From assembly GCA_022562175.1 (NCBI GenBank), contig JADFPU010000009.1, forward strand, positions 1-34,150: a stretch of 34,150 nt of DNA. The letters run 5' to 3'. The DNA comes from Pseudomonadota bacterium (GTDB lineage: Bacteria > Pseudomonadota > Gammaproteobacteria > Eutrophobiales > Eutrophobiaceae). The position numbers and the translations under genes are program-made. Positions 9,667 through 20,019 of the stretch are shown one piece after another. Below the pieces are notes generated by a model, which saw nothing but the letters and a program-made list of their open reading frames with translations, ran no database searches and had not been told where the DNA came from. Each line of letters opens with the position of its first letter. Positions within the stretch are counted from its first letter, which is position 1.

Positions 9667-11382
9667 TTGAGTTATGTGCTGCCTTATTGGCGAGTATTTT
9701 TATTATCCCTGCTTGCCTTGGTGATCCTGGCCGCTACGGACCCGGCCATGCCTGCTTTATTAAAACCCCTGCTGGATGGGGCCTTTATTGAAAAAGACCC
9801 CGCTATGTTGAGGACAATTCCCTTGTTACTGATCGCGCTGTTTGCGGTTCGTGGCATATCAGCTTATACGAGTAGCGTCTCGATTAACTGGCTTGCTAAT
9901 AAAGTTGTGATGGATCTTCGCGGGGAGATGTTTACACGGCTGTTGAATTTTCAGAGCCAGTATTATGACAGCCATAGTGCTGGCAGCTTAATGTCAAAAT
10001 TTACCTTTGATGTCACCCAGATCAAGGAAGCCGCAACCACTGCCGTCACGGTATTGGTCAGGGATTCGCTGGCGGTCATTGGTTTGCTCGCCTGGATGTT
10101 TTTCATTGACTGGAAAATGACATTAATTGCCCTGATCAGCACGCCTTTTATTATAATGGTTGTATTGATCATACGTCACAGGCTGCGAAAAATGAGTCAT
10201 CGGGTGCAAGATACCATGGCGGATATACATCAAACGCTAAGCGAAACTATCGATGGGCAACGGATTGTCAAACTTTTCGGTGGCCAGCAACAGGAAACGC
10301 AGCGTTTTAAAAAAATCATTAATGATAACAGGCGGTTTACCATGAAATTTGCCATGGCTGCTGCCGCCAGCGGTCCAGCAGTGCAGATGATCGTTGCCAT
10401 AGCGTTGGCAATTATAGTCTATATAGCCACCGAACAGGCGTTTACTGGTGAGTTGAGTGTCGGTGATTTTATGTCTTTCTTCGCCGCAGTCGCCATGTTA
10501 CTCGGACCGTTAAAAAGACTGGTCCGTGTCAACGAGTATATTCAACGCGGACTTGCGGGATGTGAAAGTGTGTTTGCTTTGCTTGATGAGCAGATAGAAG
10601 TGGATACAGGCACGATCGCACTAGGACGCGCCACCGGTAAGCTTGAGATCCGTGGGCTGAAATATCGGTATCAGGACAGCTCGGCAGAGGTTCTGACAGA
10701 TATTAATTTACTGATCAAGCCAGGCGAGACGCTTGCACTGATCGGGGCGTCTGGCAGCGGCAAGACCACGCTTGCTAATCTTATACCGCGATTCTACCAG
10801 GGTGATGAGGGTGTGATATTTCTTGATGGACACGATATAAACACTATAAGTCTGGCTGATTTACGCGCCAATATCTCGCTTGTTAGCCAGGACATCATTC
10901 TATTTAATGACACGATTCGCAATAACATCGCTTATGGCATCAAGCAGGATGCCGATGAAGCAGCTATCATCGCTGCAGCAAAGGCGGCCCATGCGATGGA
11001 ATTTATTCAGGCCCTGCCTGAGGGACTGGACACCAGGATCGGTGATAAAGGCACGCGTCTGTCAGGCGGACAAAGGCAGCGGATTGCGCTGGCCCGCGCA
11101 TTACTGAAGGATGCGCCCATCCTTATCCTTGACGAGGCGACTTCAGCCCTGGATACGGAATCAGAGCGACATATACAGGCGGCGCTTGAAGAGATAGGTC
11201 GGGATAAAACCTGCATTATTATCGCGCATCGTCTGACGACCATAGAATCAGCGGACAGAATAATTGTTTTGGAAAAAGGCAGGATCGTACAAGCAGGCAC
11301 GCATGAAGAACTGTCACAACAGCACGGCACTTATGTCCGGTTACATCAAAACCATGCTGCGCTGAACACTCGAAAAGGATAA
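9667..11382 (+). CDS. msbA: Lipid A export ABC transporter ATP-binding/permease (MsbA-like); true 5' end probably upstream
   Basis: ABC exporter TM domain followed by GASGSGKTT, LSGGQRQRIALARALL and LILDEATSALDTESE; reading frame is open upstream of 9667. Confidence 0.92.
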   Translation: MSYVLPYWRVFLLSLLALVILAATDPAMPALLKPLLDGAFIEKDPAMLRTIPLLLIALFAVRGISAYTSSVSINWLANKVVMDLRGEMFTRLLNFQSQYYDSHSAGSLMSKFTFDVTQIKEAATTAVTVLVRDSLAVIGLLAWMFFIDWKMTLIALISTPFIIMVVLIIRHRLRKMSHRVQDTMADIHQTLSETIDGQRIVKLFGGQQQETQRFKKIINDNRRFTMKFAMAAAASGPAVQMIVAIALAIIVYIATEQAFTGELSVGDFMSFFAAVAMLLGPLKRLVRVNEYIQRGLAGCESVFALLDEQIEVDTGTIALGRATGKLEIRGLKYRYQDSSAEVLTDINLLIKPGETLALIGASGSGKTTLANLIPRFYQGDEGVIFLDGHDINTISLADLRANISLVSQDIILFNDTIRNNIAYGIKQDADEAAIIAAAKAAHAMEFIQALPEGLDTRIGDKGTRLSGGQRQRIALARALLKDAPILILDEATSALDTESERHIQAALEEIGRDKTCIIIAHRLTTIESADRIIVLEKGRIVQAGTHEELSQQHGTYVRLHQNHAALNTRKG

Positions 11383-11408
11383 GCGCCAGTAACTGACTGC
11401 GTCACGTT

Positions 11409-12386
11409 TCAGCTTTTTATGATATTTTTTCCGGTTCGTTTTGCTCTATACATGGCCTTGTCTGCGGCATGGATCAATTGTTCAGCGGTATCGTTTCCCT
11501 GCATTTCCGCCATACCGATGGAAACCGTCAGTGAAGGCAGAACAGTTTCATTATCGAGCAAAATTTCTGCATCATTTATGGCTTTGCGAAGACGTTCAGC
11601 GATGGTTGCAGCTTCATTGATATCAAGGCCCGGCAGCAATGCAAATAATTCCTCACCGCCATAACGACTCACCATGTCTTCAGGCCGGAGGTTGTGCAAT
11701 ATGGTCCTGGATACCATACGCAGGGCCTGATCACCTGCGATGTGGCCATGCTTATCATTAAATTGTTTGAAGAAATCAATATCGATCATCAGCACGGAAA
11801 GAGCTTGTTGATTTGTTGCACAGCGGTGCATGACCCGCTCCAGCATACTGTCCAGCCAGCGGCGGTTATACAGACCGGTAAGTGAATCAACGGTGCTGTT
11901 GTACTCATACTCGTTCATGCGTTGCTTGATTTTATCGATGACCATATTACCGTTACGCAAACGGTTGGCAATGACAACTAACATGTTATAGGCGAGGGCG
12001 TGTGATTGTTTCACCAGGGTCCATAAAAGTGTTTCTTCTATTATCAGGACTCGAGAATCAACATCTGCAATAACATTCCCCGAAGCGGGCTGGTGATCGA
12101 TAATGGATATCTCGCCGATACTTTGTCCGGGGCCCAGTACCAGCACGGGGTTTACTGGATCACTGGGTAGATGAACGCGGAAGCAGCCGGACAGGATCAG
12201 ATACAGATAATGTCTTGATTCGCCCGCATGAATAATCATATCGTTCTGTTTGATTAATTTCAGCGGGCATTTGTTTAATAGCGGAAGAATTTCAGTCAGA
12301 TCCATGTCATTGAAAATATCCTGCTGACTTAAATCATGAGTGTAGAAAAGCAGGTCATCTTGTGACTTTGTATTTTGATCCGTCAT
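11409..12386 (-). CDS. Diguanylate cyclase with N-terminal cyclic-nucleotide-binding-like domain
   Basis: CRP-like N-terminal domain (LYLILSGCFRVHL...GEISIIDHQPASG) and GGDEF-type domain SRYGGEELFALL; I-site-like RPED five residues upstream of GGEE. Confidence 0.92.
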   Translation of the reverse strand: MTDQNTKSQDDLLFYTHDLSQQDIFNDMDLTEILPLLNKCPLKLIKQNDMIIHAGESRHYLYLILSGCFRVHLPSDPVNPVLVLGPGQSIGEISIIDHQPASGNVIADVDSRVLIIEETLLWTLVKQSHALAYNMLVVIANRLRNGNMVIDKIKQRMNEYEYNSTVDSLTGLYNRRWLDSMLERVMHRCATNQQALSVLMIDIDFFKQFNDKHGHIAGDQALRMVSRTILHNLRPEDMVSRYGGEELFALLPGLDINEAATIAERLRKAINDAEILLDNETVLPSLTVSIGMAEMQGNDTAEQLIHAADKAMYRAKRTGKNIIKS

Positions 12387-12407
12387 GGTGTTTTTTATGA
12401 AGGTTTA

Positions 12408-14405
12408 TTATTTAGAAGGATTAAAGGATCTTACTTGTTGCGTTAAGTGTTGTATTGATTCAGCTTGCCCCCCATAACGGATAGCGACATAAACACGGGT
12501 AATCTCGCGAATCTTGGCAGCCAGGTCGCTGCGCTGTTGTATAGCGCGTTTTGCAAAATCTTCAGGTCCTTCGCTGGCGTATCGTTTGATACCGAGTCTG
12601 GCCATACGCGCGCAATATTTATCATACAAAATTCTTGCCGCATCGATATGCTTCGGCCTGTTTGTGAATAATAAAAAGGCCACCAACAGAAACACCAGCG
12701 TGACGGCAAGGATCAGCCAGGCTATCATTCCCTGCCAGTCCAGTTCTCCGAGGCCGAGCCGGCTAAGCGTGTTAAATTGTTGTCTGGCGTTGTAGCCAAG
12801 CACCCATTGGTTCCAATAGTTATTGATCGCAGTGAATGTGTCAAAAACCTGTCGCCATAATTCACGGATAGCGGCATTATTATACAGGCCCAGCGGGATA
12901 TCGATAATACTGTCTGGCAGAGCACTTTCTATGCCATCGCTGATTCGTGCTGGCGCAACAGCAGCAGTAGGATCCACTCTAATCCAGCCCCGATTACCCA
13001 ACCAGACCTCTGTCCAGGCATGCGCATCTCGTTGGCGGACAACCAGATAGCCATCAACAGGATTGATAGTCCCGCCCTGGTAACCGGTGACGACGCGGGC
13101 AGGAATACCGGCCGCCCGCATCAATATGGTGAAAGCAGCAGCATAGTGTTCACAGAAACCCTGGCGTGTCTCAAACATAAATTCATCAATGCTATCTTTC
13201 AAAAGCAAAGGTGGCGCCAGTGTGTAGTAAAACGCCTGCTCATTGAATAAACGTAGTGCATGATTAACGATGTCGGCCTCACTCAGGCCGAGTTCTCGCC
13301 AGGAACTACCCAGGGCAATGGTCTTGTTGTGATAGCCATAGGGTAATTGCAGCGCCTCTATCAACTCTGTGTGACTGGCTGTATCGATGCGATAATTTGT
13401 GTACGAGGTCAGTGAGTATCGTCTGCGCTCTCGTACCGGCGTTGTGGTTTTAATTTGCAGATCATGACTGAAGAATGCCCCTGCAGGCGCCTGTATCGGC
13501 ATCTCCAGTCCGTATAACCAGCGCTTGTCAGTCGGCTCAAGCGTGACAGTATACCTGACGGGCGTACCTGACCAGCTGACAGGCGATTGTAGCGGCAGGG
13601 GTTTACCGGCCACCCATTTTACCCCATCGGTGAGCCACAGAACCGGACCACGCCAGTAAAGTCTGGATTTGGCTGGCATGGCGTCATGAAAATCAACGCG
13701 GAATGCGATCTTGTCCGATAAGATAAGTTGGCTGATCGTACCGGGAGACATTTCATCACTGAGCCCCGACAGACCTGAATGGGTATCATTGGGCATACCC
13801 CATAATGGCCCTTGAACTCGAGGGAACAGCAGAAAGATGACTATCAGTAAGGGTAATGATTGTAACAGCATCAGGCCCGATGCAGATAACAATTCACCGC
13901 TACCTAGAAAGTTGTCTTTGTCATTAAAGGCGATCAGTGCGGAGATAAAGATGGATACTGCCAGCAGTGAATAAATTGCCGTAAAGAGGGTCTCCGAATA
14001 AAAGAAATTGGTCAGGATCAAGAACAGGCCGATGAAGCAGGTGATGTAATAATCACGCTTTTGCCTGGTTTCAAGCAGCTTCATGCCAGCGAGAAGGATC
14101 AGCAGTGAGACGCCGGCATCACGACCGATCAGTGTGCCGTAGCTGGCAAGGATGCCGATGATAATCACTATCGCGACAAGCAGTTTCGCCAGAGAGATAA
14201 ATGAGACAGCCTGGTATTGGGCCCGTTGTACATAAATGGCCAGAAAAACACGCGCAACAGCCATGCTGAAAAACAGCACCGGTATCCACACAGGCACACG
14301 CTTGATATGGGGTATCACTGCGAGACAGATGCCCGCTGTCAGCCACAGCAGATCAGGTGGCAGCGATCGGAGCCTGGCTTTAAACCTTGTCAATGGCAAA
14401 GCCAT
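12408..14405 (-). CDS. DUF3488/transglutaminase-like (TgpA-type) membrane protein; likely start at 14405
   Basis: Several TM helices, then RQGFCEHYAAAFTILMRAAGIPARVVTGYQGG...DAHAWTEVWLG (transglutaminase core). Confidence 0.92.
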   Translation of the reverse strand: MALPLTRFKARLRSLPPDLLWLTAGICLAVIPHIKRVPVWIPVLFFSMAVARVFLAIYVQRAQYQAVSFISLAKLLVAIVIIIGILASYGTLIGRDAGVSLLILLAGMKLLETRQKRDYYITCFIGLFLILTNFFYSETLFTAIYSLLAVSIFISALIAFNDKDNFLGSGELLSASGLMLLQSLPLLIVIFLLFPRVQGPLWGMPNDTHSGLSGLSDEMSPGTISQLILSDKIAFRVDFHDAMPAKSRLYWRGPVLWLTDGVKWVAGKPLPLQSPVSWSGTPVRYTVTLEPTDKRWLYGLEMPIQAPAGAFFSHDLQIKTTTPVRERRRYSLTSYTNYRIDTASHTELIEALQLPYGYHNKTIALGSSWRELGLSEADIVNHALRLFNEQAFYYTLAPPLLLKDSIDEFMFETRQGFCEHYAAAFTILMRAAGIPARVVTGYQGGTINPVDGYLVVRQRDAHAWTEVWLGNRGWIRVDPTAAVAPARISDGIESALPDSIIDIPLGLYNNAAIRELWRQVFDTFTAINNYWNQWVLGYNARQQFNTLSRLGLGELDWQGMIAWLILAVTLVFLLVAFLLFTNRPKHIDAARILYDKYCARMARLGIKRYASEGPEDFAKRAIQQRSDLAAKIREITRVYVAIRYGGQAESIQHLTQQVRSFNPSK

Positions 14406-15375
14406 AGGTGGCAAGTGCCGCCAGGCACTGATGTTTATGTGAATCACCTTTGCCAAAGTCGATAGTGACTGGCGCAATGTCCAGGCCATAATAAATTCCC
14501 TGTTTGTCCGCCTCGATTATCCATAGACACATCTGTGACAGACGTTGTTCCGTGCCGGTCATGTGTTGACATTGACCCCAGTGCAACATCAATTTGTCAG
14601 AACCACTGCCGCTGAAATGTTTGACCAACAAGCCTTGCTCGCGCGCCAGCGCTTTCCAGTTGATCTTGCGGATGGAGTCGCCCGGCCGGTAGGGCTTGAA
14701 GCCGGTAAAGTCATCAGTGCCGTCATGTACACCTGCCTGCTCCTGTGCATCATGTTCTGAAGCCAAAGGTAGTTGACTGTTGCCTGCAGGCTGTGGATAG
14801 ACAAGACAACTCTGCCCAGCCTCTACATACGACCATACGCGGAACAGGCCAAGCGGAAAGGTTGAGGTGATCCGTAGCCTGCCAGGCTTTAAAATACCGC
14901 GCTTGTGTGCAGGCATGGAAAGGTATTTGCTGATCAGATCGCCAGCATTAACATTGATGCACAGGTTATCAGGGTATGTTTGCCCGGTTTGCTTTTTCGG
15001 CCGGTGTTTTGGGCTGACATGGATGTCTATTGCAATCCGCGTCTGGCCCAAACGGTTATCTATTAATAAAGGGAAATATGCGGTTTCTCCAGCGAATACG
15101 GGCCGGCTGTCTGCGGCGTTTATCATCAAACCGCGCAAGTTCCGGTAGGTGTGTAGCATACACACCATAAACAGACTGCAGAGCAGGAAGGTGAGCATAT
15201 AAGACATGCTGTTGTTGTAGTTCACCGCCCCCAGCAGCATGACTATTAACATAGCGCAAAAAATCAGCCCGTAACGCCCTGCAAAGATATAGATCCGTTG
15301 GCGGGGAATGTGCTTGCGAGCCGTAGTGTGAGTGACGCTATGTGGCAGGCGTTCCAGCACAAAGGTTTTGGACAT
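14380..15375 (-). CDS. DUF58 domain-containing protein
   Basis: DDFTGFKPYRPGDSIRKINWKALAREQGLLVKHF is the DUF58 signature; between moxR-like and transglutaminase genes. Confidence 0.92.
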   Translation of the reverse strand: MSKTFVLERLPHSVTHTTARKHIPRQRIYIFAGRYGLIFCAMLIVMLLGAVNYNNSMSYMLTFLLCSLFMVCMLHTYRNLRGLMINAADSRPVFAGETAYFPLLIDNRLGQTRIAIDIHVSPKHRPKKQTGQTYPDNLCINVNAGDLISKYLSMPAHKRGILKPGRLRITSTFPLGLFRVWSYVEAGQSCLVYPQPAGNSQLPLASEHDAQEQAGVHDGTDDFTGFKPYRPGDSIRKINWKALAREQGLLVKHFSGSGSDKLMLHWGQCQHMTGTEQRLSQMCLWIIEADKQGIYYGLDIAPVTIDFGKGDSHKHQCLAALATYGFAIDKV

Positions 15376-15470
15376 GGCAGTAAAGGACTAGAGCGTAGTG
15401 GCCAGCGGTTGCTTATGTATGGGTAAGTTTCTGTGCATCAATCTACAGTCCCTGACTGCTGGTTGCTTAA

Positions 15471-16424
15471 TCACGGGATCGGCACCTGACTGATAAGTGA
15501 TTCAGCGATGGAGGTTGGGGAAGTCGCCGACTGTTCCTGTGCCAGATGTAAGCGATGACCAATAACACTCGGCAGCACAGCCTGAATATCCTCCGGCAGC
15601 ACATGCCCATGCTCATGCATCAGTGCCCAGGCCCGTGCGCAGCGCAAGATGGCCAGTCCGGCGCGTGGGGACAGGCCGGTAATGTAGTCAGTACAGACCC
15701 TGCTGAATTCCAGCAGGTCCTGCAGATAGTCGAGCAGCGCCCCGGCAACATGTATAGTCTTGGCCTGACTTTGCAGGGACTGAAGTTGCTCCGAGCTTAA
15801 CACCGGAGTGATCTCGGCAAGCAGTTCGCGCCTGTCGCGGCCTTGCAGAAGCTCTCGTTCTGCCGAGCTGTCCGGATAGCCCAGATGCAGACGCATCGTG
15901 AAGCGATCCAGTTGTGACTCAGGCAACAGGAAGGTGCCAACCTGATTGGACGGATTCTGTGTGGCAATGACAAAAAATGGACTCGGCAAAGCTCTCGTTT
16001 CACCTTCCAGCGTCACCTGATTTTCCTCCATGGCCTCCAGCAAGGCGCTTTGGGTGCGTGGTGTGGCGCGATTCACTTCATCGGCGAGGATCAGCTGGGA
16101 GAAAATGGGCCCGGCATGGAAATTAAATAAGCCCGACTGCCGATTGTAGATAGAGCTACCAAGGATGTCAGCGGGCAACAAATCACTGGTAAATTGAATG
16201 CGCTGAAAGCTTAACCCCAATGTGTTAGCCAATACATGCGCCAGGGTCGTTTTGCCAACACCGGGGATATCCTCAATCAACAGATGACCGCGTGCGATCA
16301 GGCAGGTCAACGCCAGGCGCAGCACGTCCTCCTTGCCGAGGATAATGCTATTGGCTGCGTCAATGACATGCTGCAGTTCGGCCGTTGCGATATAGGTGGT
16401 TGATTCTGCTTGAGTGATTGTCAT
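15471..16424 (-). CDS. MoxR-family AAA+ ATPase
   Basis: GHLLIEDIPGVGKTTLAHVLA, FQRIQFTSDLLPADILG, LADEVNRATPRTQSALLEAMEE. Confidence 0.95.
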   Translation of the reverse strand: MTITQAESTTYIATAELQHVIDAANSIILGKEDVLRLALTCLIARGHLLIEDIPGVGKTTLAHVLANTLGLSFQRIQFTSDLLPADILGSSIYNRQSGLFNFHAGPIFSQLILADEVNRATPRTQSALLEAMEENQVTLEGETRALPSPFFVIATQNPSNQVGTFLLPESQLDRFTMRLHLGYPDSSAERELLQGRDRRELLAEITPVLSSEQLQSLQSQAKTIHVAGALLDYLQDLLEFSRVCTDYITGLSPRAGLAILRCARAWALMHEHGHVLPEDIQAVLPSVIGHRLHLAQEQSATSPTSIAESLISQVPIP

Positions 16425-16878
16425 GTTTCCTCTTCATATATAGGGGCAAAATAATGCACTAACGATCAGATTTCTCAACCGGCATCGTACCGCCCTATTT
16501 CGCCTGATTTCAAACTATTTGGAATAAGCTTGTTATAGCAGGCTCGATTTTTGCTAGTCTTCAGAATTAATGATTTAATATTAGCGTCACTCGTGCCGAC
16601 ATGATATAGAGGATCAAAGTTTAATAATGACCGCGCAAGACTAGTTGGCTGGCCGGAATCGACCCGAATCTTTTCAGCGGTGGGGAGGAGACTGAAAATT
16701 AAGGTAATATTGTCAGTTGTACTAACCGGCACAGCTTTATAATAACAATAATTATTTATTAGTTAGATCAGGGGGTATTCTGTTATTTTGCTCATGCCTG
16801 CTGCGTTACTATAGTTGCTGTCCAATCATTCTTTAGCTGTTTTTTTGTAATTGTTTCACAACTTTAGAGGCATTGTGA

Positions 16879-19296
16879 GTGATCTATAAGAATAATATAA
16901 GTAAGATCGAGGCAACTAATAGGTCAGATCGGCTTGCGAATGCACAACCAGTAGAGCCGCTCGCGACAGCCCGTCATCACCACCAGACTGCAGCGATAAT
17001 GGATGCTGTTGCTATGCTGGATCAGATGCATGATGCGGTGATCATGACGGATCTGAATGCCAATATTAGCCGTTGCAACAAGGCAGCAGAACGATTATTT
17101 GGTTACCCGGCAAAAGAGCTCATCGGCCAACCCGTTTACCTGCTCTACCCGCAAGAAAAACAGCAGTTTTCTACCGGGCACATCATCAAGATCCTGCATG
17201 CCAATGAAGATTTCGAGATCGAAGCGATTATGCGCAGCCGCTCAGGTCAGGACATATTTGTGCGCAACTCCTATTCGTTATTATTCGATGCTGATGCTGA
17301 GGTTACAGGCATCATCAGTTATACACAGGATATCACCGAGCAAAAACTGGCGGAGCAGGCGTTACGGCAGAATGAGGACCTGATGCGTCGTTACTACGAT
17401 GCAGGACTGGTCGGCATGTCTATCTCCTCTGCTGACAAGAAGCATATTCAATGCAACGATACCTATTGTGATCTCATGGGCTATAGCCGCGAAGAATTGC
17501 AGCAGATGTCATGGCTGGCTCTCACCCACCCGGATGATATAGACAAGCATATCATTCTACATGATCGGATTTTGTCAGGTGAAATTGATGGCTTTATAAA
17601 AGACAAGCGCTGTATTCGTAAAGATGGTCAGATCATTTATCTCACCGTTTCCGCAAAGTGTGTGCGTAAGCCGGATGGTACAGTGGATTATTTTGTCACG
17701 TTTGTACAGGACATCACTGAACGCAAACGTGCAGAGCGGTCCTTAAAGGAAAGCGAGAGTCACTTACGCGAAGCACAGCGTATCGCGCACCTGGGTTTCT
17801 GGGAGTGGGATATCGTCAAGGATAAAGCATCCTGGTCTGACGAGACGCGTTCCATACTGGGTAATCCAGCGCGAGAAAACCCCGCCGGATTTAAAGCCTT
17901 ATTGAGAAACATAACGCTCCCGGAGGATTTTGAACGCGTCTGGCAGGCAGTTACTGCGACATTACAAGACGATAGCCCGTATGACATTGTGCATCGATTA
18001 GTGCGGCCTGATGGACAGATCCGCTACGTCCATGCCAAGGCTGAGGTGAGCAAAGATGCGGCGGGTAAAGCCGTCAGGCTGGCTGGCACCTTGCAGGATA
18101 TTACTGACAGTAAACGGTCGGAGCAGGCACTGCGCAGCAGTGAAGCACGTCTGCAAATCGCCCAGCACGTCAGTAAACTGGGATTCGTTGAATGGGACAT
18201 GGTCAAACAGAAGCGCTACTGGTCTGACCGGCTTTATGTGATCACCGGCCAGGATCCGGACTCGTTTGACCCCTCGCAGACTTCCCTCGTAGACCTGATC
18301 CATCCGCATGATCGTGAGCGTTTCAGTCTGGCCAGAGAAGCATCCCTGTTGGATAAAACCCCGCTTGATATTGAGACTCGCATTATACGCAAGGACGGCG
18401 AGGTACGTTATATCCATGCCCGGGGCGAGATAAGCTACGATGACAGTGGTCAGCCTGTCCGTATGGTCGGCACGGTGATGGATATAACCGAGCGTAGACT
18501 GGCAGAGGCGGAGCTGACCAGGTATCGCAAGCACCTGGAGGTATTGGTTAAGGAGCGAACCTCCGCGCTGGAAGCTACCCAGCAGGAACTCATCACCAAG
18601 GAGCGTCTTGCCGTGCTCGGGCAATTGACAGCGACTGTCAGCCATGAATTGAGAAACCCGCTCGGCACGATCAGCTCTTCTCTGTATTCAATTGCAAAGA
18701 AAGCGGCTGCTCAGGGACTGGTGCTGGGCTCTAGCATAGAGCGCGCTGAAAGGAATGTAGTGAGATGCAACAATATTATCGAAGAATTGCTGGATTACAC
18801 GCGTATCCATAAACTTGAACTCGAGCAGACGGCTATCGACAAATGGCTTGCCAAGGTCCTGGATGAATATCAATTTCCTGACGGACTGACCGTGAGCTGC
18901 GAATTACACGCCTCTGCGACAGTTGAATTCGAGCCGGAACGTCTACACCGCTGCGTCATCAATATCATAAACAATGCCTGTCAGGCGATGAAAGTTAACG
19001 AGGATGACACAGATATACAATCACAGAAGCTAAAAATCAGCAGCCATATCAGAGATGGGCGGTTTGAGATTCAGGTGGATGACACAGGGCCAGGTATCTC
19101 TGAAGATGAATTGCCTAAACTATTTGAGCCGCTGTACAGCACCAAGATCTATGGTATTGGTTTGGGCCTGTCGATTGTTAAGCACATCATGCAACTACAT
19201 AATGGCGGCATAGAAATATCGTCTAAACAAGGCGAGGGCACATCTGTGAAGCTATGGTTACCCTTACCACAACAAAAACAGGAGGTCAGGATTTGA
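16879..19296 (+). CDS. Soluble multi-PAS sensor histidine kinase
   Basis: Four PAS-like domains, H-box SHELRNPLGTI, N-box NIINNACQAM, DTGPGISEDEL, GIGLGLSIVK; no TM segment evident; GTG start. Confidence 0.93.
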   Translation: MIYKNNISKIEATNRSDRLANAQPVEPLATARHHHQTAAIMDAVAMLDQMHDAVIMTDLNANISRCNKAAERLFGYPAKELIGQPVYLLYPQEKQQFSTGHIIKILHANEDFEIEAIMRSRSGQDIFVRNSYSLLFDADAEVTGIISYTQDITEQKLAEQALRQNEDLMRRYYDAGLVGMSISSADKKHIQCNDTYCDLMGYSREELQQMSWLALTHPDDIDKHIILHDRILSGEIDGFIKDKRCIRKDGQIIYLTVSAKCVRKPDGTVDYFVTFVQDITERKRAERSLKESESHLREAQRIAHLGFWEWDIVKDKASWSDETRSILGNPARENPAGFKALLRNITLPEDFERVWQAVTATLQDDSPYDIVHRLVRPDGQIRYVHAKAEVSKDAAGKAVRLAGTLQDITDSKRSEQALRSSEARLQIAQHVSKLGFVEWDMVKQKRYWSDRLYVITGQDPDSFDPSQTSLVDLIHPHDRERFSLAREASLLDKTPLDIETRIIRKDGEVRYIHARGEISYDDSGQPVRMVGTVMDITERRLAEAELTRYRKHLEVLVKERTSALEATQQELITKERLAVLGQLTATVSHELRNPLGTISSSLYSIAKKAAAQGLVLGSSIERAERNVVRCNNIIEELLDYTRIHKLELEQTAIDKWLAKVLDEYQFPDGLTVSCELHASATVEFEPERLHRCVINIINNACQAMKVNEDDTDIQSQKLKISSHIRDGRFEIQVDDTGPGISEDELPKLFEPLYSTKIYGIGLGLSIVKHIMQLHNGGIEISSKQGEGTSVKLWLPLPQQKQEVRI

Positions 19297-20012
19297 AAAA
19301 AAGATATATATTAATTGTCGATGATGATCGCGATTTTGCTGAAGGCATAGCGGAAATACTCGAGCTGAGTGGCCATAAAACACTGGTGGTGCACAGTGGC
19401 AAAGCTGCCCTGGAAATCCTTGCTCAGCATGAGTTTGACATGGTGTTTATGGACATCCGTATGCCGGGTATAAATGGCGTAGAAACGTTCGCCAGGGCGA
19501 GACAATTGAAACCGCATATCAAGGTTGCCATGATGACCGGCTATTCCGATTCTGAGTTGACAGAGGCAGCCCTAAATAATGGCGCAGTGGATGTGTTAAG
19601 CAAACCGGTCAACATAAAAGATCTGGTGTCAACCATCGAAAAAGCTGGGCTGGACGATATTATATTGTTACTTGATGACGATAAGGATTTTTCTCGCGGT
19701 CTTAAAGGAGCGCTACAGGAGCATGGCTACACGGTCTCTATAGCCAGTAATATCAATGAAGCACTGGATCAGGTTAGTGACAAGGTTAAACTCATATTGC
19801 TTGATTTACGTCTGGCAAAAGGCAGTGGTCTGGATTTCTGCCGCAAGTTAAAGAAACAGGGCAGAGTCATACCTGCCATTATTGTGACCGCTTATTCTAT
19901 TGAGGAGAAGCATCAGATTGATGAATTAAAATTATTGTCAATCAATCAGGTTATTCGAAAACCATTCCATCCCAAGGAGTTGATTAGCGCAATTGAGGCA
20001 ATTGCCATCTGA
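19293..20012 (+). CDS. Response regulator with two receiver domains and no output domain (likely TTG start at 19293)
   Basis: Two REC domains: ILIVDDDRDF...MVFMDIRMPG and ILLLDDDKDF...LILLDLRLAKG; caggaggtcagga upstream of ttgaaaaaaaga. Confidence 0.9.
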   Translation: MKKRYILIVDDDRDFAEGIAEILELSGHKTLVVHSGKAALEILAQHEFDMVFMDIRMPGINGVETFARARQLKPHIKVAMMTGYSDSELTEAALNNGAVDVLSKPVNIKDLVSTIEKAGLDDIILLLDDDKDFSRGLKGALQEHGYTVSIASNINEALDQVSDKVKLILLDLRLAKGSGLDFCRKLKKQGRVIPAIIVTAYSIEEKHQIDELKLLSINQVIRKPFHPKELISAIEAIAI

Positions 20013-20019
20013 TAAAACC

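Noticed and set aside
12408-16424. MoxR/DUF58/transglutaminase cluster as a novel system
   Set aside because: This is a widespread, previously recognised gene arrangement; all three genes appear intact and typical.
16475-16732. 85-aa minus-strand ORF upstream of the moxR-like gene
   Set aside because: No recognisable domain, low-complexity intergenic context, no clear ribosome-binding site; probably chance.
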